Of a DNA stretch of 64,000 nucleotides, positions 23,340 to 37,579 are shown piece after piece; the stretch's first letter is position 1, and each line of letters starts with the position of its first letter. The notes beneath the pieces are model-generated. The model had not been told where the DNA came from and searched no databases. It saw only the letters and a list, made by a program, of their open reading frames with translations. A program made the position numbers and the translations under genes. Source of the stretch: Hyperoplus lanceolatus. Taxonomy: Eukaryota; Chordata; Actinopteri; Uranoscopiformes; Ammodytidae. Location of the stretch: assembly GCA_026929865.2 (NCBI GenBank), contig CM049395.1, forward strand, positions 36,026,001 to 36,090,000. Direction: 5' to 3'.

Positions 23340-25018
23340 GTGTGAAATAAATGGAGGTAGAAGGGAAGAGAGGGCGATAGATGGTGGTGAATGCAAGGCA
23401 GCGCTTCACACACTAGAGGATAAGCTTGTGTGTGGCCCACTTTATCTCTTTTCATGAATTACATTCATTGCTGTTATCATGTCTTTTTTCTCCCCTTTCT
23501 TGGTTATCAGAGCCGGCATGTGTTGTCAGTGTATACAAGTGTGCGAGTTGATATGAGAGAAAAGAAAATGATCCACGCCTTTGGTGGTCAGCGGGTACTC
23601 TGTTGAGGTTATAGCTGTACAGAGCATCACATCCTGAATAGGAAGTGTCGTTCCTATATTTACCCGTGTTTTCGAAAGGAAAACCTCAATAAAGATGGCT
23701 ATTTTTTTTCACTTGTTCCATTTCCTTTTGGCCCACCTCTGGTCGGGATACTCCTGGTTTGCTCCCATGGCAGGGGCAGAATGTGCGGGTTTCCATTTCA
23801 AACCGGGCTCTCATGTCCATCACAACACCAGGGGTCTCTCCAAAAATACATACCTTCTGTCAAAAGCTTCGGGGATGGAGGGGTGGACGGAAACGAAGTG
23901 AGCGAGAGGTGTTTAAGGCTACTGGTCGCCCCGCTCCCTCAGGGTTTCAGTGGCAGGCAGGCAGGCAGAGCTTTCTCCTCAGATCCACGTCAGCTTACAC
24001 CCGAGCTGAAATAACATGAGTTTGTTTGAATGTACAGGAGAGGAGCCAGGGCACAGAGGCCACCACCTGTGAACCCACATGGTAAATCCCAGCCAAATCT
24101 CCTCTACAGCCACCAATGGCAAATAACAGTGGCATGGCGTACATCTTGCTCAGTGAACCAACAAAGAATCATGATAGTTGCTCATTGCAATCCACCAAAG
24201 AGAGGCGGCCACTGGAGGCTGGATTGGGAAACACCAGTGTGCCAGTTGTAGGAGTGGGTACAGGGAGTTGGTAAGGCTGGAGAAGGGAATGTAAACATAG
24301 AGTTCTGTGCGCTCATTAAAGAATTGTGAAAAGACCTTGGGGCCAGTACAGAATGTCATGCCATGCTGTGCCAGTGGAGATGTTATTCTAAACCAAACAG
24401 GACTTTGTAGACATTGGCTAAGTCGATTGTTAAGAAAAAAAGTGAGGGTAGGCCTACTAAGACAGATGACGTCTCACTGTTTCTGTTTACTTATAGCAAA
24501 AAAAAAAAAATTTGATGCTCTGAAAAGTGCAAATAAAAGCACAAAAGTTAAAGGAAAAACCCTGCTTGTCCACTTACTGAAAGCCCCGGAATAGCTTTAC
24601 ATCCACAATGAACATAAAATAGACTAGGCTTTCCTCTAAACATACTATCTGATACAGTTTAAAGTTAGGCAGTTTAATATTATCCTGGGAATACAAGATG
24701 GTCATGACTTAGACTAAAGGCCTACTGATCAATGCCCGAAAGTGAACATAGTTTGAAAGTAATGTATTTGCTTCAACCTACATTTTTTTTGATTCATGAA
24801 ACATCTTGTCCTCAGTGTAGAGAAAAAACAAATGCTGCTGTGTGCTGCAGCTAACAGGGATGTCTGCAGGCTGGGGTTTGTGTTTGAGGTTAGGTGGTAG
24901 AGTAGAAACACAACTCACTGCTCATTCTTCCCACTCCAAAAAATAAGAAAAAGCCAAATGACTCGCCCTGATGCTTACCAGAGCATGGTCTGTTGTTTCT
25001 CCCGTGTCTGAAGCCTAC
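23340..25018. other. Non-repetitive non-coding DNA
   Basis: Unique sequence with an A13 run at 24498-24510. I recognise no gene, although short frames cover it. Confidence 0.48.
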
Positions 25019-25020
25019 AT

Positions 25021-25057
25021 GCACACACACACAAACACACACACACACACATACACA
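25021..25057. repeat. Short (CA)n microsatellite
   Basis: CA units with AA and TA interruptions. A second short CA run is at 25749-25769. Confidence 0.93.
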
Positions 25058-25089
25058 TTTCACGGAACAGAGACACACCACACAGTGCT

Positions 25090-25690
25090 TATGTGTCCAC
25101 TCTGACATTGGCCAACTTCTTAAATCATTCTTTATTACAGCGCCACCAGAAATAATGAAGAAATAATGTTTCCACATTTCTCGTGTTTCTATTTTTGATA
25201 ATTCTACTAATGCAAAAATGCTTAGCAGCAACCAAACAGTAATTTATTGTAATTTGTCTGTGATTAATTTCTAGCTTAAAAGCAGCATTTATAAACAGGC
25301 ATGATCCACCGCAACTTAACAGTTCCAATTAATCACAGGCTGGGCCCGGTTGCCGCCAAAATAATGGCAATTTAATAACACAACGCACATGGCAGGGTAG
25401 ATTACCAAGTATTTATAAATGTCATTGGCTGGCCGGTAATACACAGTGACAGGGAAACATGCGCTAGGCCCAGCAGTGTCTGCGTCTATGTAATGCAACA
25501 AATGTTCCTTCCCCATAGTGGAGAGGCTATGAATAACTGTGATAATCACTGCACAATGGCTTCATTTATCAATGTGTGAGGAGCGCAGACAATTGGGACG
25601 ATTAGGCCGCCTCTCTATTTTCTGTAGTGAAGGTTTTGTTTTCGCTGGAGCGCTGGACAGGCGTGTCTGTAGGATGATGTCACCAGTTAC
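25090..25690. promoter_or_regulatory. Candidate conserved non-coding block
   Basis: Six hundred bases without simple repeats. They contain AATTTATTGTAATTTG, TGTGATTAATTTC, CCAATTAATCACAGG and AATGGCAATTTAATAACAC, all homeodomain-like words. Frames are repeatedly closed by stops, so it is not coding. It is one of the most enhancer-like blocks in the window, but that is inference. Confidence 0.4.
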
Positions 25691-25769
25691 TCCTCAGCTG
25701 TCTCACTCTGTGTGCCCTCTACTTTTTTTTGCATTGTCTCTGACAAGCTACACACACACACACACACAC

Positions 25770-27566
25770 TTTTCCCGTAACCTTTAACATTGTGAGAGTT
25801 CTATATTAGTTTGCTTTGAAATGAAATCATCCGTAGATAATTAAAGAATTGCACTCACAAAGGTTTACGAAAGAAAGCCACACTTCAACATAAGCGGAGG
25901 AATTTATACATGTGTTTAAAAGTCATAAAGTATGATGACAACACAATTAATTCATTGAAAAGTGCAGCGGGAGTTGTTTAACTTCTAAAGACATCAAAAC
26001 GGATGCCACTACATGAAAGTCCTGTACATACAAAAAGCAAAGAATGCTTATCAAAGAATACAAGTGAGTGCAATGCAAATGTTCTTCAAAGAGTCCAATT
26101 GTCACAGCAATTCAGTGAACATGAAGTTCAGGTTTAATGACCATATATGGCAGTCACAACTCTTCATATCCTTTTTGTTTGGTTAAAAATATAATTATGT
26201 TTGGCTTATGCACCCAGAAAACATTTTTTTAAACGATTAATTGCATTTTTCTACCACATTTCAGGATACACTAAGTCTTAGTCTGTTGTCACTGAGGATG
26301 CAATAGGGAATTATCAACAGTCGTTTAATATACATTTGAAATTTGATCTAGATGTTTACATTTGCACCTGCTCCATGCAGAAGTGACCCTTGCAAATTGA
26401 ATGAACCTTAGTAAATCCAGTGGAATTTGCAATTAACCACACTTGTAATGTCTCTGCCTTATTTGCATGATTCTTCCTCACGTTCATAAGCAGAAACAGG
26501 TGAGGGCTCGTATTACTCCGATGACACACAAACAACATGTGCTTCAGTTAATAGTTCCTTTCATTGTCATTGTGTCATAATATTTAAAAAATGTGATTAT
26601 TCAATTGTGACAAAAACAAAAATGATAGAGCTTAGTTCTTGATCTAGGAAACAGCCGTTGACCAAAGCGTCTCACCCAAAGGTCAATGTAGTGGATGTTC
26701 TGGAGCTTGAGACTGTCCTCAAACTGTCCTCCTCAGCTGATGAGTCAATCAGAGAGATTCCATGCAACTGTAGACGTTCAAACTAGATTCAGAGCTTCTC
26801 TAGGATTTCACATCCAGGTATATTCATAAAAGTTGAGGTTATAGTTTAAGAGTTGGCATTGATGTTCCAATCCAGACTTACTATGTAACACGTTGTGCAT
26901 TTTATTTGTGCCCTTTTCTCAAAAGGTAATTATGGATTTCCCCTTCTGAGTCTCATTGCATTGCTGCAAGGTAGTGTAATTTTGAGGTACTTACTAAAAT
27001 GGACTGTGCCTTGGAAAATTGTGAGAATGAATATTTTAGCAAGGTTTTGTGATTGAACCAAGGGGGACACATGGAAAGGTAAATATAAATTGCTAGTTAC
27101 AGTAAAGGGTGTGTCCACAGTATGTCAGAAGTTCTACGGTCAGTGACAAACACCTTCCTGGCATTGTTGGCACCACTTATGTTTTAATATGAAAGTAGCG
27201 TTTGGTGACTGAACAACAATACTATAACAGACACTAAGAATAGCGTGGGTGTTGGAAAAGGGAGGACTCCCATCCTGAGGGAAAAATCCATTGCATTTCC
27301 AGCCTAATTTAGATACAGTAGTTGGTGGTGGTCCCTTAATTTGATATGGTGTTGTGAAGATGTAATTTTCTTTGCATACATCGGTTGCATATTAGTTACA
27401 CATTTGCACTTTGCGCAAGGCTAACACTTAAATTGGTGTAAACAGCTGATGAGAAGATGGATGAGCTATTGGAATTTGATCTCTATGTTGGGGGGTCTTT
27501 GGGGGGTTGGGGGGGCTGTTCTGTCCTATCAGAGTAGAATGTGTGAGATGGATTGGTTGACAAATG

Positions 27567-27597
<31 letters not shown>

Positions 27598-28337
27598 CAG
27601 CAGTGGAGCGGAGGTCTGCTCAGTGGGGATGTGAGAGGAAGGAGGTGGTGGTGGAGGAGCTGACCACCATTGGGACTGGAGAAAGGTCACGGTGAAATGG
27701 AAACTGATTCTCCACCCCTGGCTCCCTGGTGAAATATCCAGTAACCCTGCCTCTCTTTTCCGCCTGTATACCACAGCATTGCACTGCCTGCTCCACAAGC
27801 TTGAACCGGTGTTTAGCCCAGACCAGAACGGGCTGAGAGAGAGCAGGTCACGAAATCTATTGGGGTACATCCTTTAACTTAACATGTGTAGGGGTTTGTG
27901 GGGGTGTGGGTGTGTGGGTGTGCAGTTGCAGAGCAAAGTGATCATTTCTGACATCCCTTTAAGCTACAAATCCTGACTCTACCAGAGTGTCTGACCCGGG
28001 CGGCGTGATAGGAATGCAGCGTTCTGCCTCTTGATAGCCTGATTTCCTGCTCACCCTCTGTCCAAATGCGTGCAGGGTTGGTTTCAGCAGAACCTTCACA
28101 TCAATTACTCAGGAAAAGACCAACCTACGGCCTGAAGGGAGATATTCATTGTTAGGACATGCACTAGGAGCAAAAAAACAACATATAAAGCGTGTATAGG
28201 ATGAGCAAAGCTACGGTTGGCAATTCTGGTGTCAAAGTGGGTGTGAGATAAGTATAACTAGCCCCCATATTGGATCTTTTGACAGTTAAATGCAGAGTTT
28301 CTCATAGTTATGTGTTTGCAGTACACTTTAAATATAG
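25770..28337. other. AT-rich non-coding DNA
   Basis: Unique sequence with an A-rich/GA tract at 27567-27597. I see no gene, and no repeat family I can name. Confidence 0.48.
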
Positions 28338-28678
28338 TAAAGGCATACTCAGTCATTGTAATCCACAACACTTTTTGTCAAAATCAGCTAATGTCTACCA
28401 GCCATCTGCTACCGGTCCGTACTGTGTGCACGCTGAAAACAAGTTGGTTGTATATACACAGCTGAGGCTCTGTAAACGGCTGTCTAAACACAGTGGCTTG
28501 GGGAGAGCCATGCACACCCAGCTCGTCGGGGTTTGACACTCGTGCACGGCCCTCAGATCGTCGATCACCTATACGCGGGCAGTCAGGATGGTTGAAACAC
28601 TCGCTCTGAGTGCCAAATATTGCCGCAGTTAATCTAAATATAAACAAGTGTTCTCTGTCAACGTATTATCCACCTTTA
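28338..28678. mobile_element. MITE family A, copy 2 (diverged)
   Basis: Left edge TAAAGGCATACTCAGTCATT corresponds to the left TIR of the copy at 22147. The interior CACTTTTTGTCAAAATCAGC and GTCCGTACTGTGTG match that family, and the right edge ends ATCCACCTTTA. Its TIRs are heavily mutated. At 341 bp it is longer than copy 1 and may retain more of the ancestral interior. Confidence 0.75.
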
Positions 28679-28839
28679 AGGACTGTGCACAACACATGCA
28701 GAGCTCAATTCCCCAAAAGACACCAGACAGCTTAACTACACTCAGTACAAATACTTTCCCTTTAACTTTTGCAATATACGCTTGTATTCTCAGTGCCCAC
28801 GCGACGTCCTTACATTGAGTAAATGATACACATTTGAAA

Positions 28840-29260
28840 AAGCCATAAGCAATGTCGGCTTTGTCCTCCTTACAGCCCCCGTACATCGCACACTTGGGAA
28901 GGCAGGAACGCAAGACAAATTGTAGGGCCTGAGAGAATTTAGTGAAGTGTACTTGCAGGCGAGATTACTTTGCCCTTTGGAGTTACAATGGTGTGGTAAA
29001 TAGCCATTATAATGTGGAGTGTTTAACAGAATTGCTTCTCATTTTCACTTTCACGGATGGTTTAAGGGTCTCCTGCAGTCGAGAGCGGCCCTTTGTCAGG
29101 TGTTAATCAGTGATCGGGATTGTTTTCCAGATAAAAACAATGGTTAAACAAGTGTAAAGGGCAGACCCGGCCACTGCATTCCCAAATGACATATTGCACT
29201 GATAGCTGTTTTGAAACTTTGTAGGACGTGACTTAATATAATGCAAAGAGTGTACATGTG
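28840..29260. promoter_or_regulatory. Candidate conserved non-coding block
   Basis: Complex sequence with CAGGTGTTAATCAGTG (T-box/homeodomain-like), AAAACAATGG (SOX-like, 29137-29146) and GCCATTATAATG words, and no simple repeats. Inferred regulatory DNA. Confidence 0.38.
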
Positions 29261-29904
29261 CTGACTTGTTATTTGTGTGTATAAGCACAACACAGTTCTG
29301 TGGTGTGTTTATTTTGGTCGTTAGCATATGTTTGTGTGGGCTTGAGTTTCATGGCACCACATGTGCTCTCTCTGTTCATTTTTATATACATCGAATACAA
29401 TTGTAGCCTTTTCAGAATGTACTGTATATGTGCATTTGTCAGCCAGTCTTTTTTCCCCCCCGTACTACCTTTGGGACCCAACATAAAAATAACATTTAGA
29501 GAGTTACCCAGCCCAAACCATTATGGAACATTTGCTGCCAACTATCCAGAAAATGTGTTTCTGGTTCCTTAGACTATTATATGGTTTTCACCAGCGAGGG
29601 GGCAGAGAGGTTGGCTGGCTTCCTGATAGAGATTTATATAGGCTTCATGGTTCTCGCTTGTGTTACAGAGTGTGTTATATGTGTGTGGGGGTGTATTTGG
29701 ACATGCGCATATGAACATTAAAGGTAAATTTCCTTTTCTACTGGAGAAAAATATGAGGTCGAGACAAGTTGTTCTTTGGCTCTATTCCCTTGAATGTGGT
29801 GATTTAGGCGTTAGACTCTCTGCTAGTGATAGCTAGCTTTTATTTAGTGTTTTAGTTGCGAAATATTTGTAAACTGTAACCTTTTTGGTCAGCTGAAGTT
29901 GTTC

Positions 29905-29968
29905 TTTAAAAATAATGGATATAGCATGTGCTATATACATATAAACTTTGACTTGACTTGATAACTCA
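29905..29968 (+). repeat. Probable LINE 3' terminus
   Basis: GCATGTGCTATATACATATA is followed by AACTTTGACTTGACTTG. This resembles the common teleost LINE 3' end, a GTGCTATATAAATAAA box with a (TTGAC)n tail. Only the last 60 bases are convincing; the sequence upstream to 29706 may belong to the same 3' UTR. Confidence 0.5.
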
Positions 29969-30188
29969 CGACTAAACAATGGCGGAGAAGTGTTCATGGA
30001 CTGTTGGTTTGAAACACAGATTGCACCAGCAAGGTGTTGATAATGCTCAAGATTAATGGCTCAGCCGTGGATAATCACCTTCATCCCCCACTTTTCTACG
30101 CAGCAGTTCCAGCTCCTCACACCGGTGCTCACGAGACGAATGGCACGCACAGCCTTCTGAGAGAAGACACAATCTTGCTCACACGGCA

Positions 30189-30189
<1 letters not shown>

Positions 30190-30262
<73 letters not shown>
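30190..30262. repeat. (CA)36 microsatellite
   Basis: Pure CA run. Confidence 0.98.
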
Positions 30263-30264
<2 letters not shown>

Positions 30265-30659
30265 CTCACATCACAATCATCCACACGCGATCTCTCACAC
30301 ACTCAACTACACAAGGCATGTGGACAAGGCCCACCAGGCCATGTTATGCAAAAAATCAAGAGAGTCAAATGTTCCACCATGAAGGAGGCATACACACTGT
30401 GAAAGCAGCCTTCACTCAAATATATTTCATCCTGCTGTTTCCCCCGTCATCTCCATTATCCTCCCCTGTGTTGCAGATGTCTTGCACTCCTTTTCGGCCT
30501 ATCCCCACTTTGTGGCCGTAATTCACTATGGTCTGGCTTTTTGACACGCGTGCAAATTGGCAAATTACAGGATGGCGAGCTGTCACTAGTCAGATTCATG
30601 TGGTCACAAGGGTCTTGTGGAAGGTTGGGGAGTTGGGTCAGTTCGGGGAGGTGATGTGT

Positions 30660-30675
30660 GGGGGGGGGGGGGGGG
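30660..30675. repeat. G16 homopolymer
   Basis: Sixteen G in a row, next to further G-rich sequence, so G-quadruplex formation is possible. The flanks 30263-30659 and 30676-31350 are unique with no gene recognised. Confidence 0.95.
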
Positions 30676-31352
30676 TTGGGCTATAGAGCAAATAGGGACA
30701 TTAGCCCTGCTTGTCCTGGCCCTAACATTGTTAACGCTGACCGCTTGATTGACACCCGCTGCTGCCCCGTGATTTGAAAAGGCCCTCAGTGCTTTGGAGG
30801 CCTTCTCTCCTCCCATCCCTCCTTTGTGTCCGTTCTTTTCTCCTTCATGTTGTTTTCTCCCTCTGCCCCTGACACCTCATTTGCATCGGAGGCCCAGAAG
30901 GTTTCATAGTGTATGGGGAGGGAGGTTGGGGACTCCCTCCATCCAGACCTACCCAGCCTCCAGCAAGTATACTCTTTGTCTCATCCGCCCGGGCCAGGTC
31001 CATGGCCCTCCTGCCTGATGCTCCTGGCTGGAGATGGGGCTGGTGTATCAGGGCGGGCTGCTGGGACAACAGCGTGGTGGTGTTATTATAACTGGGCATG
31101 GCCTAGGCTAAAGCAGCGTACACTTCTCTGTGTGTCTGGTTCATCCAGTGGATCCCCCAGGAAAGGATGTCTCACTTCAAGGGAACAGGAAGCCGCAACG
31201 GAGGATGGGATTTCTGGGTAAATAGCAACACTGCTGGGACAATGTCTCCCCGTCTTTCTGACAGCGACTGTACTGTACTGTTATGAGAAGAAATGGAAAG
31301 AGAGACAGTAGAGGATGAGGTGATTTCACCAAGCATTGTGCTGACTGAGTTA

Positions 31353-31712
31353 AACCTCCTCCGAGGAACTTTTAAGCAGTCCAATTATTCCTCTGATGAT
31401 CAAGAATGACTGGTAACGGCTAACAGGATGATCAGTGAAAACAACGGCATTTGTATATAGTTATTATAAAATGCCTTTGTGCGGGTGACATTTTTCCTGG
31501 GAACTTAGACAAAACAATTTACAGCAGGCATACCGGTACATCATGTGTTTCCCCAAATCAAAGTTTACCTTATTAATCTTACAGTCACATGTAGATACCT
31601 CATTGCGACAGATCTGCAAATGTTCACAGATACATGTTTGGGCACTGGTGTCGTAGAAATACAACCACTTTTTTCCAAAGGTGCCACTAGACTTAAACCA
31701 AACCTAAATATC
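31353..31712. mobile_element. Dispersed repeat family B, copy 1
   Basis: This segment matches 40266-40686 along its whole length in the same orientation: AACCTCCTNCGAGGAA at the left, ACAGCAGGCANACCGG in the middle, AATCAAAGTTTAC, and CCAAAGGNGCCACTAGA near the right. The element is therefore a repeat by evidence internal to the window. Ends look like short degenerate inverted repeats, so a non-autonomous DNA transposon is likely. No coding capacity. Confidence 0.82.
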
Positions 31713-31992
31713 CCCTTTAAAAATGTGTAATTGTATGAGCAGCACAAGGCAAATAGTGCAATTACTTTTGGAGCAAAAACAAGGGCTCACAAGAAAAGTA
31801 ACAAACTTTATTCTTGGGTATAATTATTTCACTCTCCCTTACTGTTAACCATTGTTAACACGACCTCCTATACGATTTCAGCCTCTGTGTAAACCGAAAC
31901 AGCCCTGTTTTCCCTGCAGATAAATGCCCCCCTCTTGCTTTTAAGTGGTTAGAACATGATCTTAGTCTGATTAATTACACCCCTTGCTGCTT

Positions 31993-31996
<4 letters not shown>
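31713..31996. other. Non-repetitive non-coding DNA
   Basis: I see nothing recognisable in this stretch. Confidence 0.5.

Positions 31997-32038
<42 letters not shown>
31997..32038. repeat. (TC)n microsatellite
   Basis: Pure TC run of about 21 units. Confidence 0.97.
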
Positions 32039-32039
<1 letters not shown>

Positions 32040-35038
32040 TCTAGCCTGGCTAATGGCTTGTGTTTATGCTGAGAGTATAGCCGCGGTGTCAGGGGGCGGG
32101 CAGGCAATACAGGCACTGTGTCCTCGCGTGAGGGGAGCAGTTTTAATTAACGTGGAGTCAACACCTCTCTCCCTGCTCATCTTTCACCTGGGAGACATGG
32201 AGGGAGACATGGAGGGAACTCTGACACCAGCCCGGCATGCCGCTGATTAAAGCGGGGCCTCATTTACCGTTGCCTGCTGTCAACAAAACACCACTAATGG
32301 CATTATGCCCAGGCCTTAGGGGGGGTGGCAGGCAGGTCCAGGGACTATCCCCACCCAGGTTCAAATGAGAGAAAACAAATTTAACCTAATCTCTGATACA
32401 GGAGCTTCATCTCCCTTTGTGATCTTATCTAGAAGAGGTCTCATATGTTACAGGGCCTGACCCTGGTGCAGAGGGCTAGATGGACAGGGCTTAAGGCAGG
32501 TAAAAGCTGCCCTGTTTTCTTTTGTTTGGAAAGGTGAGGTAAGACTGTTTAAAGTATTTAAAGGTGACTTAGTCCTCTTAGTGGTTTGGGCAGGGGCCAT
32601 ATTAAGAAAAGTCAATCGGTGACCCCGCACTAGCATGGAAGAAGTTTTTTTGCACTTCTTTCATCACCTGATGGATGATGGCATGGATGTTCCCTTGCAT
32701 TCTGACGATGACCTCATACATGTCCGTCTCTCTTGGTCCATCAGTTCCACTTTATATATAGAGGGGAGTCATTGTTCAAATAGCTAGGGCCGTCCCCTTT
32801 GAAGTCGTGGCAGAACAAAGCCGCGGTGTCCTTACACACTTAGAGAACACTCCAACCTGGAATCCTGAACATGATGCTTGTGTCAACCAGTCCATTAACA
32901 CCTCCACACTCCCCCGCCCACGTGTTCTAGATGTTGAATGGATCTGGGACAGTTCCCAAGTCCAGAACACCTTGAACACATTATGATACAATTACAAATC
33001 TGAAATCAAATCAAAACCCTGATGCATTAAACAGATGCATTTTTTACGTCCTAATATTGTTTAAAATTTAGACACATTTTAAACCCAATTTTGATATTAT
33101 CCCAGTCTAATATGTTTTATCACAATATTCTCTATATTTTAATAGTCATATGAGTCTGCAGCCAGCTCTGCAACTGGCACTGCACCATTGTACAGTTTGA
33201 CAAGTTACAGATTTTAACATGAATGGCAGGGTAGTATAACATTTAATGCTATAAGCTAGGTCACTTCTCTTTGGTGTGTATTGTACTTTTACAGTCTTCT
33301 TATTAGTTGCCCCAGAAAAGACAGATTTAACAGCAGCTTTTTTTATTGATTTATGTCAATAGCCATTAGTTTGGGCTTTGCCTTCCCTTTACCTTTAATA
33401 GGGGCAGGCATTAGACGTTTAGCACATTAAAAGTGCAAGGGTTATTAGCGCAATGATTAATTAGAAAAGTTTGTTTCTTGTAAAGTGACAGCTCTTCTTT
33501 AAGTAGCCCTGTAAACTTTTATAGGACCATACAGCTGACCTCAAATTGTAAATTTGTGTTGGAAGCAGCGTGGCTCACCATTACAGCTCCTGACTGTTGT
33601 TAATTTTATATTTGTCCAATAAAAGGCAGTGGGGGTTACGGACATGCGCCGTAGGCTTCTCCATGAACCCGGTTCCTCTCTTTCATGTGGTTGATAAAGG
33701 GACTTCCCAGTGTTTTAATACAAATGCTTAATGTTCTTCGACATAACCTTTTACCTTGCGAGGCCTGGATAAAATCAAATAAGTTTCCTATTCATTCCAG
33801 AGTGTCGTAATCTACCATGTAATGGAAATGCTTGCTGACATGCTGTTATTACATATAGGAGGTATGCAGCATACAAAAAGTAAGTTGCATAATGAGATTA
33901 AGCCAATCAAATATGCCAAGTTTGAAGTTGAATCTGGCCGGTTCTTGTATTTGTATCAATAAAGGTTTAAAAAAAAAAAGTTATCTGCTTTTAATCAAAC
34001 CTGCCTCCTTGCCCATTTGTTCAGACGTCAGTGTCCGTAGTTGCCTCTAGTGGTTCACATCAAAACTGTGTGTTTTAGAATTCCTATTGGCCAAGCCACC
34101 ATACGAACACAACAGTGCCTCTGTCGGTTGGCCCTGTTCTGCTGTTTATATTGGAGCTGGCGTAACGTGAAGAGGCAGAGGAGGAAGTGCACCATGAAGC
34201 CTCTTGATTACCGCTTTGGGGAGACAGAACTGCGCAGGCACTTAAAAGATAATGCCCGAACGATGTTTTTTGAACTCTGGCCGCCTATTTTGCTAGTTGA
34301 AACAATATCAATGATGTAAAGGAAATGGGACCTGAATGGCACTGTTTACAGTTGTTGGATGTTCACACATAAGCAGCAAGTTCCAACATAAACATCCACT
34401 TAGTGCATGTAAATCTAGGGGCTATTAATAAGCTCTTTTATCTTCACTTTTGGAGAGCGGCCCTGGAGGCCGTAGGATAATCTGGCCCTCGCTGACTACA
34501 GCTCTCCAATGTGTTTCTCTTCTGTCTGTTTCTCTTTAGCAGAGCCCTGTGCCTTTGGGCAAATACACAACTCATTGCTAGGCCCTCACCAAGCTTTAAA
34601 CATCTCCTTTACATAAAGTCTGCCTACTCATTTGCCACAGAAAGTTTATTTTTGTTTTGTGTTTACACCTCTGTCGTGTCCGCAGACTGTTGTGTATACC
34701 TGCATTTCGAGACATGCTTAAACCTTACCAAGCCGCCATTGTCTGTGTTGATTTGTACGGTTTTCACTGAAGGTTTCCCTGGCTCTCCACCAGCCCTGTC
34801 CCCTCTGTCTTGTGTTGAGCAGAGGACAGTGACAGCACTCATATGGTTGCATCTCCCTTACATATTTTCCCTCTGCAGACTGATGAGTTCTGACGGAGCG
34901 AATGCCTTTGTCTCGCGTTCTCTCTTTCTCTCATGCAGACCTCCTTTCAACTGTTGTTTTTCTTATTCCTGTCGACAGAAAGTTGTTTTTGCTGCCTCCC
35001 TTCCCTGTGTGTCCGTGACAGGCATACTTCCTGCTTTT
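32039..35038. other. Non-repetitive non-coding DNA
   Basis: Three kilobases of mixed unique sequence. A 12-bp unit GAGACATGGAGG is duplicated in tandem near 32191-32217. An A-run near 33968-33979 follows an AATAAAGG word at 33957, which could mark the end of an old retroposed copy. The 236-codon plus frame starting at 34511 is the longest in the window, but it is Leu/Ser/Cys-rich, has no domain I recognise and runs through a GT repeat. Confidence 0.45.
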
Positions 35039-35105
35039 CGTGTGTGTGTGTGTGTGTGTGTGTGTGCGGGCATGCATGCATGGGTGTGTGTGTGCATGTC
35101 TCGCT
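35039..35105. repeat. (TG)n tract with CATG palindrome
   Basis: A TG run at 35039-35066 is followed by CATGCATGCATG, a self-complementary trimer of CATG, then more TG variants. Confidence 0.92.
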
Positions 35106-37110
<2,005 letters not shown>

Positions 37111-37204
37111 TGGAGATAAAATAAAATCTTAGGATCTCCCGAATCTGACAGACACAACCTCCAAAGGTTGCGCTGAAAGATTAGGAGGAAGCCTTACTCA
37201 GCTC

Positions 37205-37578
37205 TCCGGTAGAGGTCATTGAGGTAGTTAGAAAGCTTGACAGATTGATAATCAACAGGCGGATTGGTCCAGTGTCCACATTAATTCAGGAGTTTAATTT
37301 ATGAGTCAGCCTACAGTCCAAATCTCACCTATGGCCATACGCTCTCTGTAATTACTGAATGATGGACCTTCTCTGGAGGGTGTCTGGATGTAACCATATG
37401 GACAGGCTGATGAGTGCAGATATGGTAAGGAGCTTGGAGTAGTACCTCATCACTTGTGTGTTAGAAGGAGTTGAGGAAGTTTAGTCTTCTGGTCAGGATG
37501 CCTTTCTCCCTGTAGATGTATTCCAAGCAAGATAGGAGGAGACTCAAGAGCACGCCCAGAACATGCTTGAGGTATTAT
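37205..37578 (+). pseudogene. Degenerate non-LTR retrotransposon (LINE), ORF2 C-terminal piece
   Basis: The plus strand reads INRRIGPVSTLIQ, then in another frame LTYGH, then LLWRVSG. These fit the post-reverse-transcriptase region of a common teleost LINE (recalled form DRRIGAASAVM, LTYGHELWV, MSFLRRV.GL). Further right, TCTTCTGGTCAGGATGCC and AGGAGGAGACTC...CCCAGAACATGCTTGAG match the same element at the nucleotide level (HLVRMP ... RPRTRW). It ends at about 37578, before the true 3' end. Frames change repeatedly and stops are present, so it is an old fragment. I do not assign the clade. Confidence 0.75.
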
Positions 37579-37579
37579 A

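Noticed and set aside
33957-33979. AATAAAGG followed by an A-run, as at the end of a retroposed copy
   Set aside because: No recognisable body upstream and no target duplication found.
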